Origin: TMP-86 sp044226865
GTDB lineage: Bacteria; Pseudomonadota; Gammaproteobacteria; Steroidobacterales; Steroidobacteraceae
NCBI GenBank assembly: GCA_044226865.1
Contig: JBGAGE010000006.1
Coordinates: 1-64,000, forward strand
Direction: 5' to 3'
DNA length: 64,000 nucleotides
Shown here: piece by piece, positions 36,390 to 45,027 of the stretch
How positions within the stretch are numbered: position 1 is the first letter of the stretch
Layout: every line of letters begins with the position of its first letter
Position numbers and translations under genes: made by a program
Notes under the pieces: generated by a model
What the model was told of the DNA's origin: nothing
Seen by the model: only the letters and a program-made list of their open reading frames with translations
Database searches by the model: none

Positions 36390-39086
36390 ATGACCTATGA
36401 GCGGCTCCTGTCCCTGCGCCTTGCGCCGCCCGCATTCCGTGTCGACCTGCTGGCGCGACCACAGTTGCTGGAACGCCTGCGCGCGCCCGGCGATGCACAG
36501 ATGACCATCGTCGCGGCGCCGGCGGGCTACGGCAAGACCTCGCTCCTGTCGCAATGGCGCATGCGCCAACTCGAGGCGGGCCATCGCATCGCCTGGCTCA
36601 ATGGCGGCGGGCTGGAGACCGATCCGCCGCAGTTCCTGGCCGACCTGATCCTGGCGCTGAGCCAAGGCGGCGCCGCGCTCGGGCAATTACCCAGCCAGGC
36701 TGAGCAGGGATTTGCCGACACGCCGATCCGTGCGCTGGTGTCCTCGCTCCTGCGCGCGCTGCTGCAGGAGACCCGGCCCATCACGCTCATCATCGACGAC
36801 GTGCATCGCCTGCCGGCGGATAGCGTCGAGCAGGTGCTCAATCCCCTGGTGTCCTCGCTGCCGCCGGCCCTGCAGCTGGTGCTCTCGGGCCGAGAGCGCC
36901 CCTCGATCGGCGTGGCCGAACTGCGCGGACGCGGGCAGTTGATCGAGGTGCAGGCGGCCGAGTTGCGCTTCAACCTGGAGGAGGCGCGTCACCTGTTGCC
37001 GGAATTGCCGGAAGGCCCGCTGCAAGGCCTGCTCGCCATCACCGAAGGATGGCCGGTGGCGTTGCAGTTGTGCAAGCTATGGTTGGCACGCGAGCCGCGC
37101 CGTGCCTCGCTGATCCCGAAGTTCTCCGGCCGTGTACTCGAAATCGCCGAGTACCTGACCGAGCAGGTGCTCGCCGACCTGCCCGAGGACGCGTTGGCCA
37201 TCCTGCAGGACGTCTCGATCCTCGAGTCCTTCAACGCGGACTTGATCGAAGCCCTGGGCGGTGCGTCGGAAAACTGGTTCCGGCTGTTGCGCGCGCACAA
37301 GCTGGAAAGCTTCCTCATGCCGCTGGATGACGAGCAGTACTGGTATCGGCTGCATCACCTGCTGTCGGATTTTCTCGCCGGCCGGCTGCGCGAGTCCCAG
37401 CCCGAGCGCGTGCTTCGATTGCATGCGGCCGCGTCCGCCTGGTTCGAATCGCACGGCATGCTGCGCGAAGCGGTGCAGCACGCCACCGCCGCCGGCGATC
37501 ATGCGCGCACGGCCGCGCTCATCGACCGCGCCGGCAGCTGGGAAATGGTGATCCACGGCGGCTACGGCCTGATGCGCACCTTGCTGCGGTTCATGCCCAA
37601 GGAGCGGGAGCGCGACTTTCCGCGCGTGTATTTCGCGAAGCTCCTGCAATTGGCGAAGGAGGGCCGGGTGCAGGAGGCGATGGAATCCTTCAACGCCTAC
37701 CGGCGCCAGACCGAGGATTTCACGCAATTGGTTGGCGCGCCGCCGTCGAGCGTGAAGCGCGATGCGCTGATGGTGAAGCACCTGCTGTGCCGCTACGCCG
37801 ACGTGCACCTCGCTCCCGATGCCATCGCGCAGATCTATCGCGAATGCGAGGAGCTCGATCCGAGCGATGGCGTCGGCCGCAGCGCCTTGCTGAACACCGC
37901 CTGCCTCATCGGCTTGGGGTTGGGGGATATGCAGGTGGCGAGGGTGGCCTGCCAGCGGGCCATCGAATCGCTGCGGCGCATCGGCTCGGTGCTGGGCGTC
38001 AATTACTGCTACCTGCACCTGGGCCAGGCGCATCTGCACCTGGGCGAACGGCGCGAAGCCGAGGCCATGTTCCGCGAATCCCTGGCGATGGCCGAAGAGA
38101 ACTTCGGTGTCGACAGCGGTCTGAAGGCCATGTCGGATGTGTACCTGGGCTTTGCGCTGTACGGGCGCGGTGATATCGCCGGCGCGCAGGCACACATCTT
38201 CAATTCGCTGGAGAACATCGAAACCGGCGATGGCTGGTTCGATGCCTACGCGGACGTCTACGAAATTCTCATGGCCATGGACTTCCATCGTGGTGGCCTT
38301 GCGGCGGTGGAGTCCGTGGTCGACCGCGCGTTGCTCACCGCCAAGCGCCGCGGCCAGCCGCGGCTGGAATCGCTGGCGCACGCGCTGCACGCGCGCTTCG
38401 CGGCCGCGGCCGGCGAGCTCACCGCCGCATCCGTCGCGCTCGCCAAAGTGCAGCCGGCGTACTCGGCGGCACGCTGGACCCACGATCCGTTCTGGTGGCG
38501 CAGCGATTTCGCGGCCGGGTCGGCCATCGCGCTGCTGCACCTGGCGAAGGGCCAACTCGCGGAAGGCGAGCAAACCCTCGGCGCGCTGCACGAAGCCTGC
38601 ACGCAGCAGCGACGCTTCCGGCAACGCGCCGTGGTCACCGCCCTGCAATGCGCGGTCAGGTTTCGGGCGGGCCGCCAGGAGGAAGCCGCCCGTACGCTCG
38701 CGGGCGCACTGGAGGACCGGCTGGTGGAGGACGACCTGCAGCCGCTCGTCGATCTGGGTGCGGTGCTGGTGCCGGTGGCGCAGTTCGCGCGCAAATGGGC
38801 GCTCGAAAGCGGCGTGAGCGCCCAGGCGCGGCGTGCCCTGGGCCAGTTGGCCGATCGCGGCGCCGATGTCAGCGTGCAGGATGCGCAGTCACGCGTCTTG
38901 AGTCCGCGCGAGTTGGAGGTGCTGATCGAATTGGCGCGCGGCGCGCCCAACAAGACCATCGCGCGCGCCCTGCAGATGACCGAGAACACGGTCAAGTTTC
39001 ACTTGAAGAACATCTTCCTGAAGCTGGGCGTGCAACATCGCGCCGCGGCCATCCGCGCCGGGCGGGAACAAGGTTTGCTCAGCTAG
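36390..39086 (+). CDS. LAL/MalT-type LuxR-family transcriptional regulator
   Basis: An 898-residue ATP-dependent activator. N-terminal STAND NTPase: Walker A APAGYGKT (43-50) and Walker B TLIIDDVHRL. The middle holds TPR-like helices (many LxxLGxxxLAL-type blocks, e.g. YLHLGQAHLHLGERREAEAMF). The C-terminus is a LuxR HTH: LSPRELEVLIELARGAPNKTIARALQMTENTVKFHLKNIFLKLGVQHRAAAI. MalT-type proteins bind a small inducer and ATP, multimerise and activate nearby catabolic operons. It lies directly upstream of the two HyuA/DUF917 operons, so it is the obvious candidate regulator. GTG 36351 is an alternative start; ATG 36390 fits the conserved RLLSLRLAPP opening. Confidence 0.88.
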   Translation: MTYERLLSLRLAPPAFRVDLLARPQLLERLRAPGDAQMTIVAAPAGYGKTSLLSQWRMRQLEAGHRIAWLNGGGLETDPPQFLADLILALSQGGAALGQLPSQAEQGFADTPIRALVSSLLRALLQETRPITLIIDDVHRLPADSVEQVLNPLVSSLPPALQLVLSGRERPSIGVAELRGRGQLIEVQAAELRFNLEEARHLLPELPEGPLQGLLAITEGWPVALQLCKLWLAREPRRASLIPKFSGRVLEIAEYLTEQVLADLPEDALAILQDVSILESFNADLIEALGGASENWFRLLRAHKLESFLMPLDDEQYWYRLHHLLSDFLAGRLRESQPERVLRLHAAASAWFESHGMLREAVQHATAAGDHARTAALIDRAGSWEMVIHGGYGLMRTLLRFMPKERERDFPRVYFAKLLQLAKEGRVQEAMESFNAYRRQTEDFTQLVGAPPSSVKRDALMVKHLLCRYADVHLAPDAIAQIYRECEELDPSDGVGRSALLNTACLIGLGLGDMQVARVACQRAIESLRRIGSVLGVNYCYLHLGQAHLHLGERREAEAMFRESLAMAEENFGVDSGLKAMSDVYLGFALYGRGDIAGAQAHIFNSLENIETGDGWFDAYADVYEILMAMDFHRGGLAAVESVVDRALLTAKRRGQPRLESLAHALHARFAAAAGELTAASVALAKVQPAYSAARWTHDPFWWRSDFAAGSAIALLHLAKGQLAEGEQTLGALHEACTQQRRFRQRAVVTALQCAVRFRAGRQEEAARTLAGALEDRLVEDDLQPLVDLGAVLVPVAQFARKWALESGVSAQARRALGQLADRGADVSVQDAQSRVLSPRELEVLIELARGAPNKTIARALQMTENTVKFHLKNIFLKLGVQHRAAAIRAGREQGLLS

Positions 39087-39095
39087 GACCGCCGG

Positions 39096-39374
39096 TCAGG
39101 CGGATGCCTGCTTGCCGCCGCCGTAAATCATGGCCAATACCGTCACGCTGCCGCAGGTGATGAAGCTCACCAGCATGCCGACGCCGAGGTACCAATCACC
39201 CTGGAAATACCCGTGAAGTACGGCGACGAGTTGCATGGCGTTGAATCCCGCAAAGGTGAGCACCGAGACGCCTTCCGCGGAACGCTTGCGCCAGATGGCA
39301 AGAGCCTGCGGCACGAACAGCAGGGCATTGGCGACCATGCTCGCTCCAAACAGCCAGGCGATGATGTCTTTCAT
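39096..39374 (-). CDS. SemiSWEET / PQ-loop small transporter
   Basis: A 92-residue protein with three transmembrane helices, an FVPQALAIWR PQ motif in helix 1 and the MTG...-like ASMVANALLF start. SemiSWEETs dimerise to move sugars or other small metabolites. It is the last gene of the minus-strand hydantoinase-like operon, with its ATG overlapping the DUF917 stop as ATGA, so it may export or import the pathway's product. Substrate cannot be read. Confidence 0.82.
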   Translation of the reverse strand: MKDIIAWLFGASMVANALLFVPQALAIWRKRSAEGVSVLTFAGFNAMQLVAVLHGYFQGDWYLGVGMLVSFITCGSVTVLAMIYGGGKQASA

Positions 39375-40474
39375 GTGGGGCTCAGGATTTCCAGGGGAGT
39401 GAAGGGTTCGTCGATGCCGAACATCTTCGGTCCGAACACGGCGAGCGATTCGGGCCGGCGCATGATCTCCGCGGCGCCGTAGCCGATCACGGCCACGCGC
39501 TGGCCGTACGCCAGCATTTCCGCGGTGAGCGGCTCGGCGGACTCGCGATCCACGATGCTGATGAGATCGGGCACGATGGCCACGCTCTTGCCGTTGCGGC
39601 GCGCGACCAGGAATTCGTTCTGGATTTCCACCGCGAACTCGACGTCGGGCTGCTGCGGGTCGGCGATCAGGCAGCGGCCCCAATGCCAGCCATCGCGTGT
39701 CTGGTGCGAGACATCCTGGATCTTGCCCTCGAACAACAGCCGGGCCTGCCGGCCCTGGTCGGGGCGGTTCAGGTGGCGCACCAGCGCCAGCACCGCATCA
39801 TCGCTCCCTTCGCGGGCGCTGCGGATGCATTGGCCGATCTCCAGCGTGTCATTCAGCGTGCCGTGCACCGCGAATTGCTTGGCCTGCTTGCCTGTCATCG
39901 CGTACAGCGCGCCGTAGATCATGGAGCCGAGCGATGCGCACACCGCGCGCGCCACGTCCTCGGCGGTGCGGTCGTTCACGGTGTGCATCATCACCACGTT
40001 GCCGGCATCATCTAGCAGCAGCGCCGGCGTGGCGCGGCAGCCGTACACGCTGAAGGTGGTCATCTCGATGTGCGGAAAGGCGCGGCCCATGCCGTCCGCA
40101 TCGATCACGGGAATGCCTGCGATGGCGCCGAGCGCCAGCGGAAACATGGAGTTCGCACCGCCGATCTCGGCGCTGATCAGCGCATCGATGGGGCGGCCGA
40201 AATGCTTCTGCGTGGCATCCACGATCTTGAGCAGGGTGTGGGCGCTGACCAGGTGCTCGATGAGCACCGTGGGTGCACCGATGCCGGCGACGGAAATCAC
40301 GAAGGCATCGTCCTTCAGGTCCGACGCCGGGATGATCACCGGATGCTTGCCCTGCAGCAGCTGGCGGGTGACGAACAATTCGCCGATGTACGGGTCGCCG
40401 CCGCCGCCCGTGCCGAGGAACACCGCGCCGCGCGCCATGTCCTGGATGTCCCTGACGGTTTCCACGCGCTTCAT
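39371..40474 (-). CDS. DUF917 family protein (S-methyl thiohydantoin desulfurase domain)
   Basis: A 367-residue enzyme-like protein. Diagnostic N-terminus: ARGAVFLGTGGGGDPYIGELFV, then GAPTVLIEHL, ISAEIGGANSMFPLALGA and the VIDADGMGRAFPHIEM block. Family PF06032 is named for S-methyl-thiohydantoin desulfurase and is nearly always encoded next to hydantoinase/oxoprolinase HyuA, as here. Overlaps both neighbours: ATGA with HyuA upstream and with SemiSWEET downstream. It is paralogous to the DUF917 protein at 43894 (same GTGGGGDPY and DADGMGRAFP strings), in the mirror-image operon. Confidence 0.9.
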   Translation of the reverse strand: MKRVETVRDIQDMARGAVFLGTGGGGDPYIGELFVTRQLLQGKHPVIIPASDLKDDAFVISVAGIGAPTVLIEHLVSAHTLLKIVDATQKHFGRPIDALISAEIGGANSMFPLALGAIAGIPVIDADGMGRAFPHIEMTTFSVYGCRATPALLLDDAGNVVMMHTVNDRTAEDVARAVCASLGSMIYGALYAMTGKQAKQFAVHGTLNDTLEIGQCIRSAREGSDDAVLALVRHLNRPDQGRQARLLFEGKIQDVSHQTRDGWHWGRCLIADPQQPDVEFAVEIQNEFLVARRNGKSVAIVPDLISIVDRESAEPLTAEMLAYGQRVAVIGYGAAEIMRRPESLAVFGPKMFGIDEPFTPLEILSPT

Positions 40475-42066
40475 GCCGCATCTCCCAGGTTCAGATCGCC
40501 CACGGCGCGTACCTTCACTTGCACGGCGCTGCTGCGCATGTGCGTCATCGGCAGTTCGACGATGTCCACCACTTCCACGCTCTTCGGATCCGCGCCTGCC
40601 GCCAACGCGGCCTCCGTGGCCTCGCGCTTGGCCTGTGCCAGCGCTGCCTCGCGGCCGCCGGCATCGTAGTCGAACAGCTTGTCCACCCGGCCGCTGACGC
40701 GCGCGATGGCGGCGCCCACGGCGTTGGTCACATCCCAATGCTGCGGCCGGTGCAGCTTGGATACGCCGGCGAGTTCGCGCGACACGAGGATGCTGCCGCC
40801 GCCGACGAGTATGGCGGGCACCGGCTTGCTGTTGGTCTTCATCTCATCGATCGCATCCTCGATGCGCCGGTGGATCGATTCCTGCACCTGTTGAGCGAAA
40901 GTCAGGTCGATGTCCTGCACGCGCGCGGCATCGCCCAGCGTGGCCGAGCCCAGCCGCACGGCGATGTCGGTGGTGGTGAGCTCGCTGCCGCCGAACACGC
41001 GCGCCAGTTCCGTGAGCCGGTAGCCCACCGAATCAGGCCCCAGCGTGATGCCGCCGGCGCCCTTGCCAGACTCCTGCCGCACGCGGGTGCCGCCGCCCAG
41101 CGCGATGGACAATACGTCGGGCATGCGGAAGTTGGTGCGCACGCCGCCGATGAAATGCGGCTGTGCCGTCTCGCGCGGGAAGCCGCGGCTCAGGAAACCC
41201 ACGTCCGTCGTGGTCCCACCGATGTCCACGACCACGGCTTCGGACAGCCCGGTGAGGAACGCCGCGCCGCGGATGCTGTTGGTGGGCCCCGCCGAGCAGG
41301 TGAGCACGGGGTATTTCACCGCGGCCTCGGCCGTGAGCAGCGTGCCGTCGTTCTGGCTCAAGTACAGCGGCGCGTGGATGTTCATGGTGGCGAAGGCCTT
41401 GGTGAGCGAATCCACCACCCGCCGCGACAACCGCATCAGCGATGCATTCACGATGGCGGCGTTCTCGCGATCCAGCAGCCCGAGCCCGCCGATGTTGGCC
41501 GAGCAGACGATGTCCGCTTGCGGGTTGTGCCTTGCCAGGATCTGCGCGGCCTGCACCTCGATGTCGGGGCGCACCGGGGCGAAGTTCGAGACCACGGCGA
41601 TGGCCTCGATGCCCTTGGACTTGATGTCCAATGCCACCTTCGTGAGTTCGTCTTCGTCCAGCGCCGCATAGGCGACGCCCGTGTAGAAGCTGCCGCCCTT
41701 CACCAGGTAGGTGTGCTCGCCGAGGATCTTCAGGAGGTCCTCGGGCCAGGCCGTCATCGGCGGCACGCCGTCGGATTTCGGCAGGCTGACGCGCACCACC
41801 GCCACCGGCGACAGGTGCAGGCGCTGCACGAAGGCATTCACGAACTGCGTGGTGCCGATCATCGCGGCGCGGATGCGGGGCTGTGTCCCGGGTGCCTGTT
41901 CGAACAGGGCGTTCACCACGTCGATGACCCCGCCACCGACGTCGGCGCGCGTGGGCCGCTTGGCGGAGCAGATGACCCGGGCGCCCTGCATGATGACCCC
42001 GTCGGTGTTGGTGCCGCCGACATCGATCCCCAGCCGCAGGTCGCGCGCGGCGTTCTTGTCGTTCAT
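40471..42066 (-). CDS. short HyuA: hydantoinase/oxoprolinase family protein
   Basis: A 531-residue ASKHA-fold ATP-dependent enzyme. ATP-binding phosphate loop LGIDVGGTNTDGVIM, second motif VVDIGGTTTDVGFLS, and later GVRTNFRMPDVLSIALGGGTRV. HyuA enzymes open hydantoin or 5-oxoproline rings at the expense of ATP; this short (about 530) form lacks the C-terminal extension of the 700-residue HyuA at 47481. First gene of a three-gene minus-strand operon, starting at 42066 opposite its paralogue at 42326. Confidence 0.9.
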   Translation of the reverse strand: MNDKNAARDLRLGIDVGGTNTDGVIMQGARVICSAKRPTRADVGGGVIDVVNALFEQAPGTQPRIRAAMIGTTQFVNAFVQRLHLSPVAVVRVSLPKSDGVPPMTAWPEDLLKILGEHTYLVKGGSFYTGVAYAALDEDELTKVALDIKSKGIEAIAVVSNFAPVRPDIEVQAAQILARHNPQADIVCSANIGGLGLLDRENAAIVNASLMRLSRRVVDSLTKAFATMNIHAPLYLSQNDGTLLTAEAAVKYPVLTCSAGPTNSIRGAAFLTGLSEAVVVDIGGTTTDVGFLSRGFPRETAQPHFIGGVRTNFRMPDVLSIALGGGTRVRQESGKGAGGITLGPDSVGYRLTELARVFGGSELTTTDIAVRLGSATLGDAARVQDIDLTFAQQVQESIHRRIEDAIDEMKTNSKPVPAILVGGGSILVSRELAGVSKLHRPQHWDVTNAVGAAIARVSGRVDKLFDYDAGGREAALAQAKREATEAALAAGADPKSVEVVDIVELPMTHMRSSAVQVKVRAVGDLNLGDAA

Positions 42067-42197
42067 AGGCGCAGTGCTCGCAAAGGGAAGACCGGCGGAT
42101 CATGCGTCAAAGCGGTGCGCGGCTGCCAGCTATCCCGCGCATCACGACAGGTAGCTTCAAGGGTGGTTGTGCACGTGGCGGCAGCGCAACAGGCGAT

Positions 42198-42238
42198 ACC
42201 TACTCGAATGGGTAGGTGGGCGGTGTGCCACCCACACC
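42198..42238. promoter_or_regulatory. dyad symmetries in the divergent control region
   Basis: The 259 bases between the two HyuA genes hold acctac...gtaggt (42198-42217) and, just beyond, ggtgtg...cacacc (42222-42238). Both are candidate operators for coordinate control of the two operons, for example by the MalT-like regulator; no clear -35/-10 pair could be fixed by eye. Confidence 0.4.
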
Positions 42239-42325
42239 TCGGGGGCTTTGACGCCGTCGGCACACGAGCCACAGTATGGGCGCGCGCCCTGATGTCGCGC
42301 CCACAACAAAGATTCTCTTCGGCAC

Positions 42326-43897
42326 ATGACCAAGACCCTTCGCATCGGTGTGGATGTCGGCGGTACCAATACCGACGCCGTGCTCCTGCGCGGCAGCGAC
42401 ATCCTCGCCGAGCACAAGTCACCGACCACCCCCGACGTGGGCAGCGGCGTGCTGGCCGCGATCCGCGACGTATTGCAATCCTCGGGCTGCCGCGCGGCCG
42501 AGATCAGCGCCGTGATGATCGGCACCACGCATTTCACCAATGCCTTCGTCGAGGCCAAGCGGTTGGCCTCCGTCGGCGTGCTGCGGCTCGCGGCGCCGGC
42601 CTCGATGGCCGTGCGCCCGATGGTGGACTGGCCCGTGCGACTGCTCGAAGCGGTGGCGAGCCAGGTGGAAATCGTCCGCGGCGGCTACAACTACGACGGC
42701 CGGCCCATCGCGCCATTGGACGAATCGGCAGTGCGCCGCGCCGCCCACGCCTTCAAGGCGCGTTCCTTCGGCGGCGTGGCCATCTGCTCGGTGTTCGCGC
42801 CGGTGAACGCCGACCAGGAAGTGCGCGCCGCGCAGATCATCCGCGAGGAATGGCCGGATGCTCGCATCACGCTGTCCTCGGAGATCGGGCGTATCGGCTT
42901 CATCGAGCGCGAGAATGCCGCCATCATGAACAGCGCGCTCACGCCCATGGCCGAGCGCGTGGTGTCCTCCTTCGAAGTGGCGCTGCGCGACCTGGGCATC
43001 GATGCCTCGTTCTACATCAGCCAGAACGACGGCACGCTGTTGAGCCCCGACAGCGTGGCTCGGCATCCCGTGCTCACCTTCGCCAGCGGCCCCACCAACA
43101 GCATGCGCGGTGCGGCGCTGCTGTCCAAGGCGGAGAACGCCCTGGTCATGGACATCGGCGGCACAACAACGGACGTCGGCGCGCTGGTCAATGGTTTCCC
43201 GCGCGAGTCCTCCATCGCCGTGGACATCGGCGGCGTGCGCACGAATTTCCGCATGCCGGATTTGCTGTCGATCGGCCTGGGAGGCGGGAGCCTCGTCGCC
43301 ACCGAGAACGGCCGTGTCACCGTCGGGCCGCGCTCGGTGGGCTATCGCATCCGCGAAGAGGCCCTGGTGTTCGGTGGCAGCACGCTCACCGCCACCGACA
43401 TCGCCGTCGCGGCCGGGTATGCGGAAGTCGGCGATCGCGACCGGGTCCGTCATCTGGACAAGAAGCTGGTGGAAGCCGGGGTGGATGAAATCCATCGCCT
43501 GGCCGAAGAGGCGCTCGATCGCATGAAAACGGGCGCGGCCGCTGCGCCGGTAATTCTCGTCGGAGGTGGCAGCGTGCTCATCCACCGCGAACTGCGCGGC
43601 GCGGCCAGCGTCACCATTCCCGACCATGCCGGCGTGGCCAATGCCCTGGGCGCCTCGATCGCGCAGGTCAGCGGCGAGATCGACCGCGTGTATTCGTATG
43701 AAAAGCTCGGGCGCGAGGAAGCCATGCGCCAGGCCAAGCAGGAGGCGGGCAGCAATGCCGTGGCCTCCGGCGCTCGCACCGACAGCGTGCGCATCGTCGA
43801 TGTGGAGGAGTTGCCGCTGCAATACCTGCCCGGCGCGGCGGTGCGCCTGCGCGTGAAGGCCGTGGGTGACCTGGCCTTGCAGGGAGAGCCGGCATGA
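42326..43897 (+). CDS. short HyuA: hydantoinase/oxoprolinase family protein (mirror paralogue)
   Basis: A 523-residue ASKHA enzyme with RIGVDVGGTNTDAVLLRG, VMDIGGTTTDVGALV, GVRTNFRMPDLLSIGLGGGSLV and PVILVGGGSVLI. Almost every conserved string also appears in the HyuA at 40471, so the two are paralogues with distinct sequences. Its stop overlaps the downstream DUF917 start (ATGA). It heads the plus-strand operon that also carries a TonB receptor, cupin, long HyuA and HyuB. Predicted role: ATP-dependent ring opening of a hydantoin-, thiohydantoin- or oxoproline-like compound. Confidence 0.9.
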   Translation: MTKTLRIGVDVGGTNTDAVLLRGSDILAEHKSPTTPDVGSGVLAAIRDVLQSSGCRAAEISAVMIGTTHFTNAFVEAKRLASVGVLRLAAPASMAVRPMVDWPVRLLEAVASQVEIVRGGYNYDGRPIAPLDESAVRRAAHAFKARSFGGVAICSVFAPVNADQEVRAAQIIREEWPDARITLSSEIGRIGFIERENAAIMNSALTPMAERVVSSFEVALRDLGIDASFYISQNDGTLLSPDSVARHPVLTFASGPTNSMRGAALLSKAENALVMDIGGTTTDVGALVNGFPRESSIAVDIGGVRTNFRMPDLLSIGLGGGSLVATENGRVTVGPRSVGYRIREEALVFGGSTLTATDIAVAAGYAEVGDRDRVRHLDKKLVEAGVDEIHRLAEEALDRMKTGAAAAPVILVGGGSVLIHRELRGAASVTIPDHAGVANALGASIAQVSGEIDRVYSYEKLGREEAMRQAKQEAGSNAVASGARTDSVRIVDVEELPLQYLPGAAVRLRVKAVGDLALQGEPA

Positions 43898-44994
43898 AGC
43901 TCGAGCTCGGCGACATCCTCGATCTCGCGCGCGGCGCCGCGATCCTGGGCACCGGCGGTGGCGGGGATCCCTACCTCGGCGGCCTGATGCTGCGCCAGGC
44001 CATGCTCGACGGCGCCAGCGTGGAATGGGTGGATGTGGAGACGCTGCCCGACGATGCCTTTGCCGTGCCGTACGCCATGATGGGTGCGCCCACGGTGATC
44101 GTGGAAAAGCTGCCCAATGGCGAGGAAGCCGTGGCCGCGCTGCGCGCGATGGAAAAGCACGTGGGCAAGAAGGCGCAGGCCATTCTGTGCGCGGAGATCG
44201 GCGGCGTGAATGCGTTGCTGCCGCTGGTGCTGGCGGCGCGACTCGGTCTGCCCATCGTGGACGGGGATGGCATGGGTCGCGCTTTTCCGCAGCTGCAGAT
44301 GGTCACCTACAACATCTTCGGCGTGCCGGCCTCGCCCATGACCATGGCCGACGAGTACTGCAATACCGTGCTGATCGAGGCCAAGGAAGCCATCGAAGTA
44401 GAACGCTTGGGCAGGAGCGTCGTGGTCTCGATGGGCGGCATGTCGCAGATCTGCCTGTATCCGATGACCGGCGCGCAGGCCAAGAAATCCATGGTGCGCG
44501 GCACGCTCACATTGGCATTGGGACTCGGCCGTGCCATCAGCAAGGCGCGCAAGGGCGGCGAGGATCCCTTCGCCGCCATGCTGCGCTTCCTCGAAGGCAC
44601 CGAGTACTACCAACATTGCCGTGTGCTGTTCGAGGGCAAGGTGGTGGACCTGCTGCGCGAAACTCGCGGCGGATATGCCTTCGGCCGCGCCTGCCTCGAT
44701 GGCCTCGCCGACCACGCCGGGCGCCGCATGGACGTGCAATTCCAGAACGAACACCTGATCGCCCTCGAGGACGGGAAGGTGCGGGCCATCGTGCCCGACC
44801 TCATCGCCATCCTCGACTCCGTCACCGCCGAACCCATCACCACCGAAGGCTTGAAATACGGCCAGCGCGTGAAGGTGCTGGGCATCAGCGCCGCGCCCAT
44901 CATGCGCTCGGCGCAGGCGCTGGCCGTATTCGGCCCGCAGGCTTTCGGCCTGGAGCATCCGTTTACACCGCTTGAAAAACTCAACCCCCGTTAA
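43894..44994 (+). CDS. DUF917 family protein (S-methyl thiohydantoin desulfurase domain)
   Basis: A 366-residue protein: ARGAAILGTGGGGDPYLGGLML, GAPTVIVEKL, CAEIGGVNALLPLVLA, IVDGDGMGRAFPQLQM. It is the counterpart of the DUF917 at 39371 and is coupled to the preceding HyuA by an ATGA overlap. HyuA and DUF917 probably act in one pathway, with DUF917 removing sulfur or performing another ring-linked step; which is not shown by sequence. The TonB receptor follows after 33 bases. Confidence 0.9.
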   Translation: MKLELGDILDLARGAAILGTGGGGDPYLGGLMLRQAMLDGASVEWVDVETLPDDAFAVPYAMMGAPTVIVEKLPNGEEAVAALRAMEKHVGKKAQAILCAEIGGVNALLPLVLAARLGLPIVDGDGMGRAFPQLQMVTYNIFGVPASPMTMADEYCNTVLIEAKEAIEVERLGRSVVVSMGGMSQICLYPMTGAQAKKSMVRGTLTLALGLGRAISKARKGGEDPFAAMLRFLEGTEYYQHCRVLFEGKVVDLLRETRGGYAFGRACLDGLADHAGRRMDVQFQNEHLIALEDGKVRAIVPDLIAILDSVTAEPITTEGLKYGQRVKVLGISAAPIMRSAQALAVFGPQAFGLEHPFTPLEKLNPR

Positions 44995-45027
44995 ACAAGA
45001 GCAGCGTCCGCTGTCGTAGGAGAAACG

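Noticed and set aside
40519..43488. 989-residue plus-strand frame across the divergent HyuA region
   Set aside because: Antisense to one HyuA and out of frame with the other; no motif.
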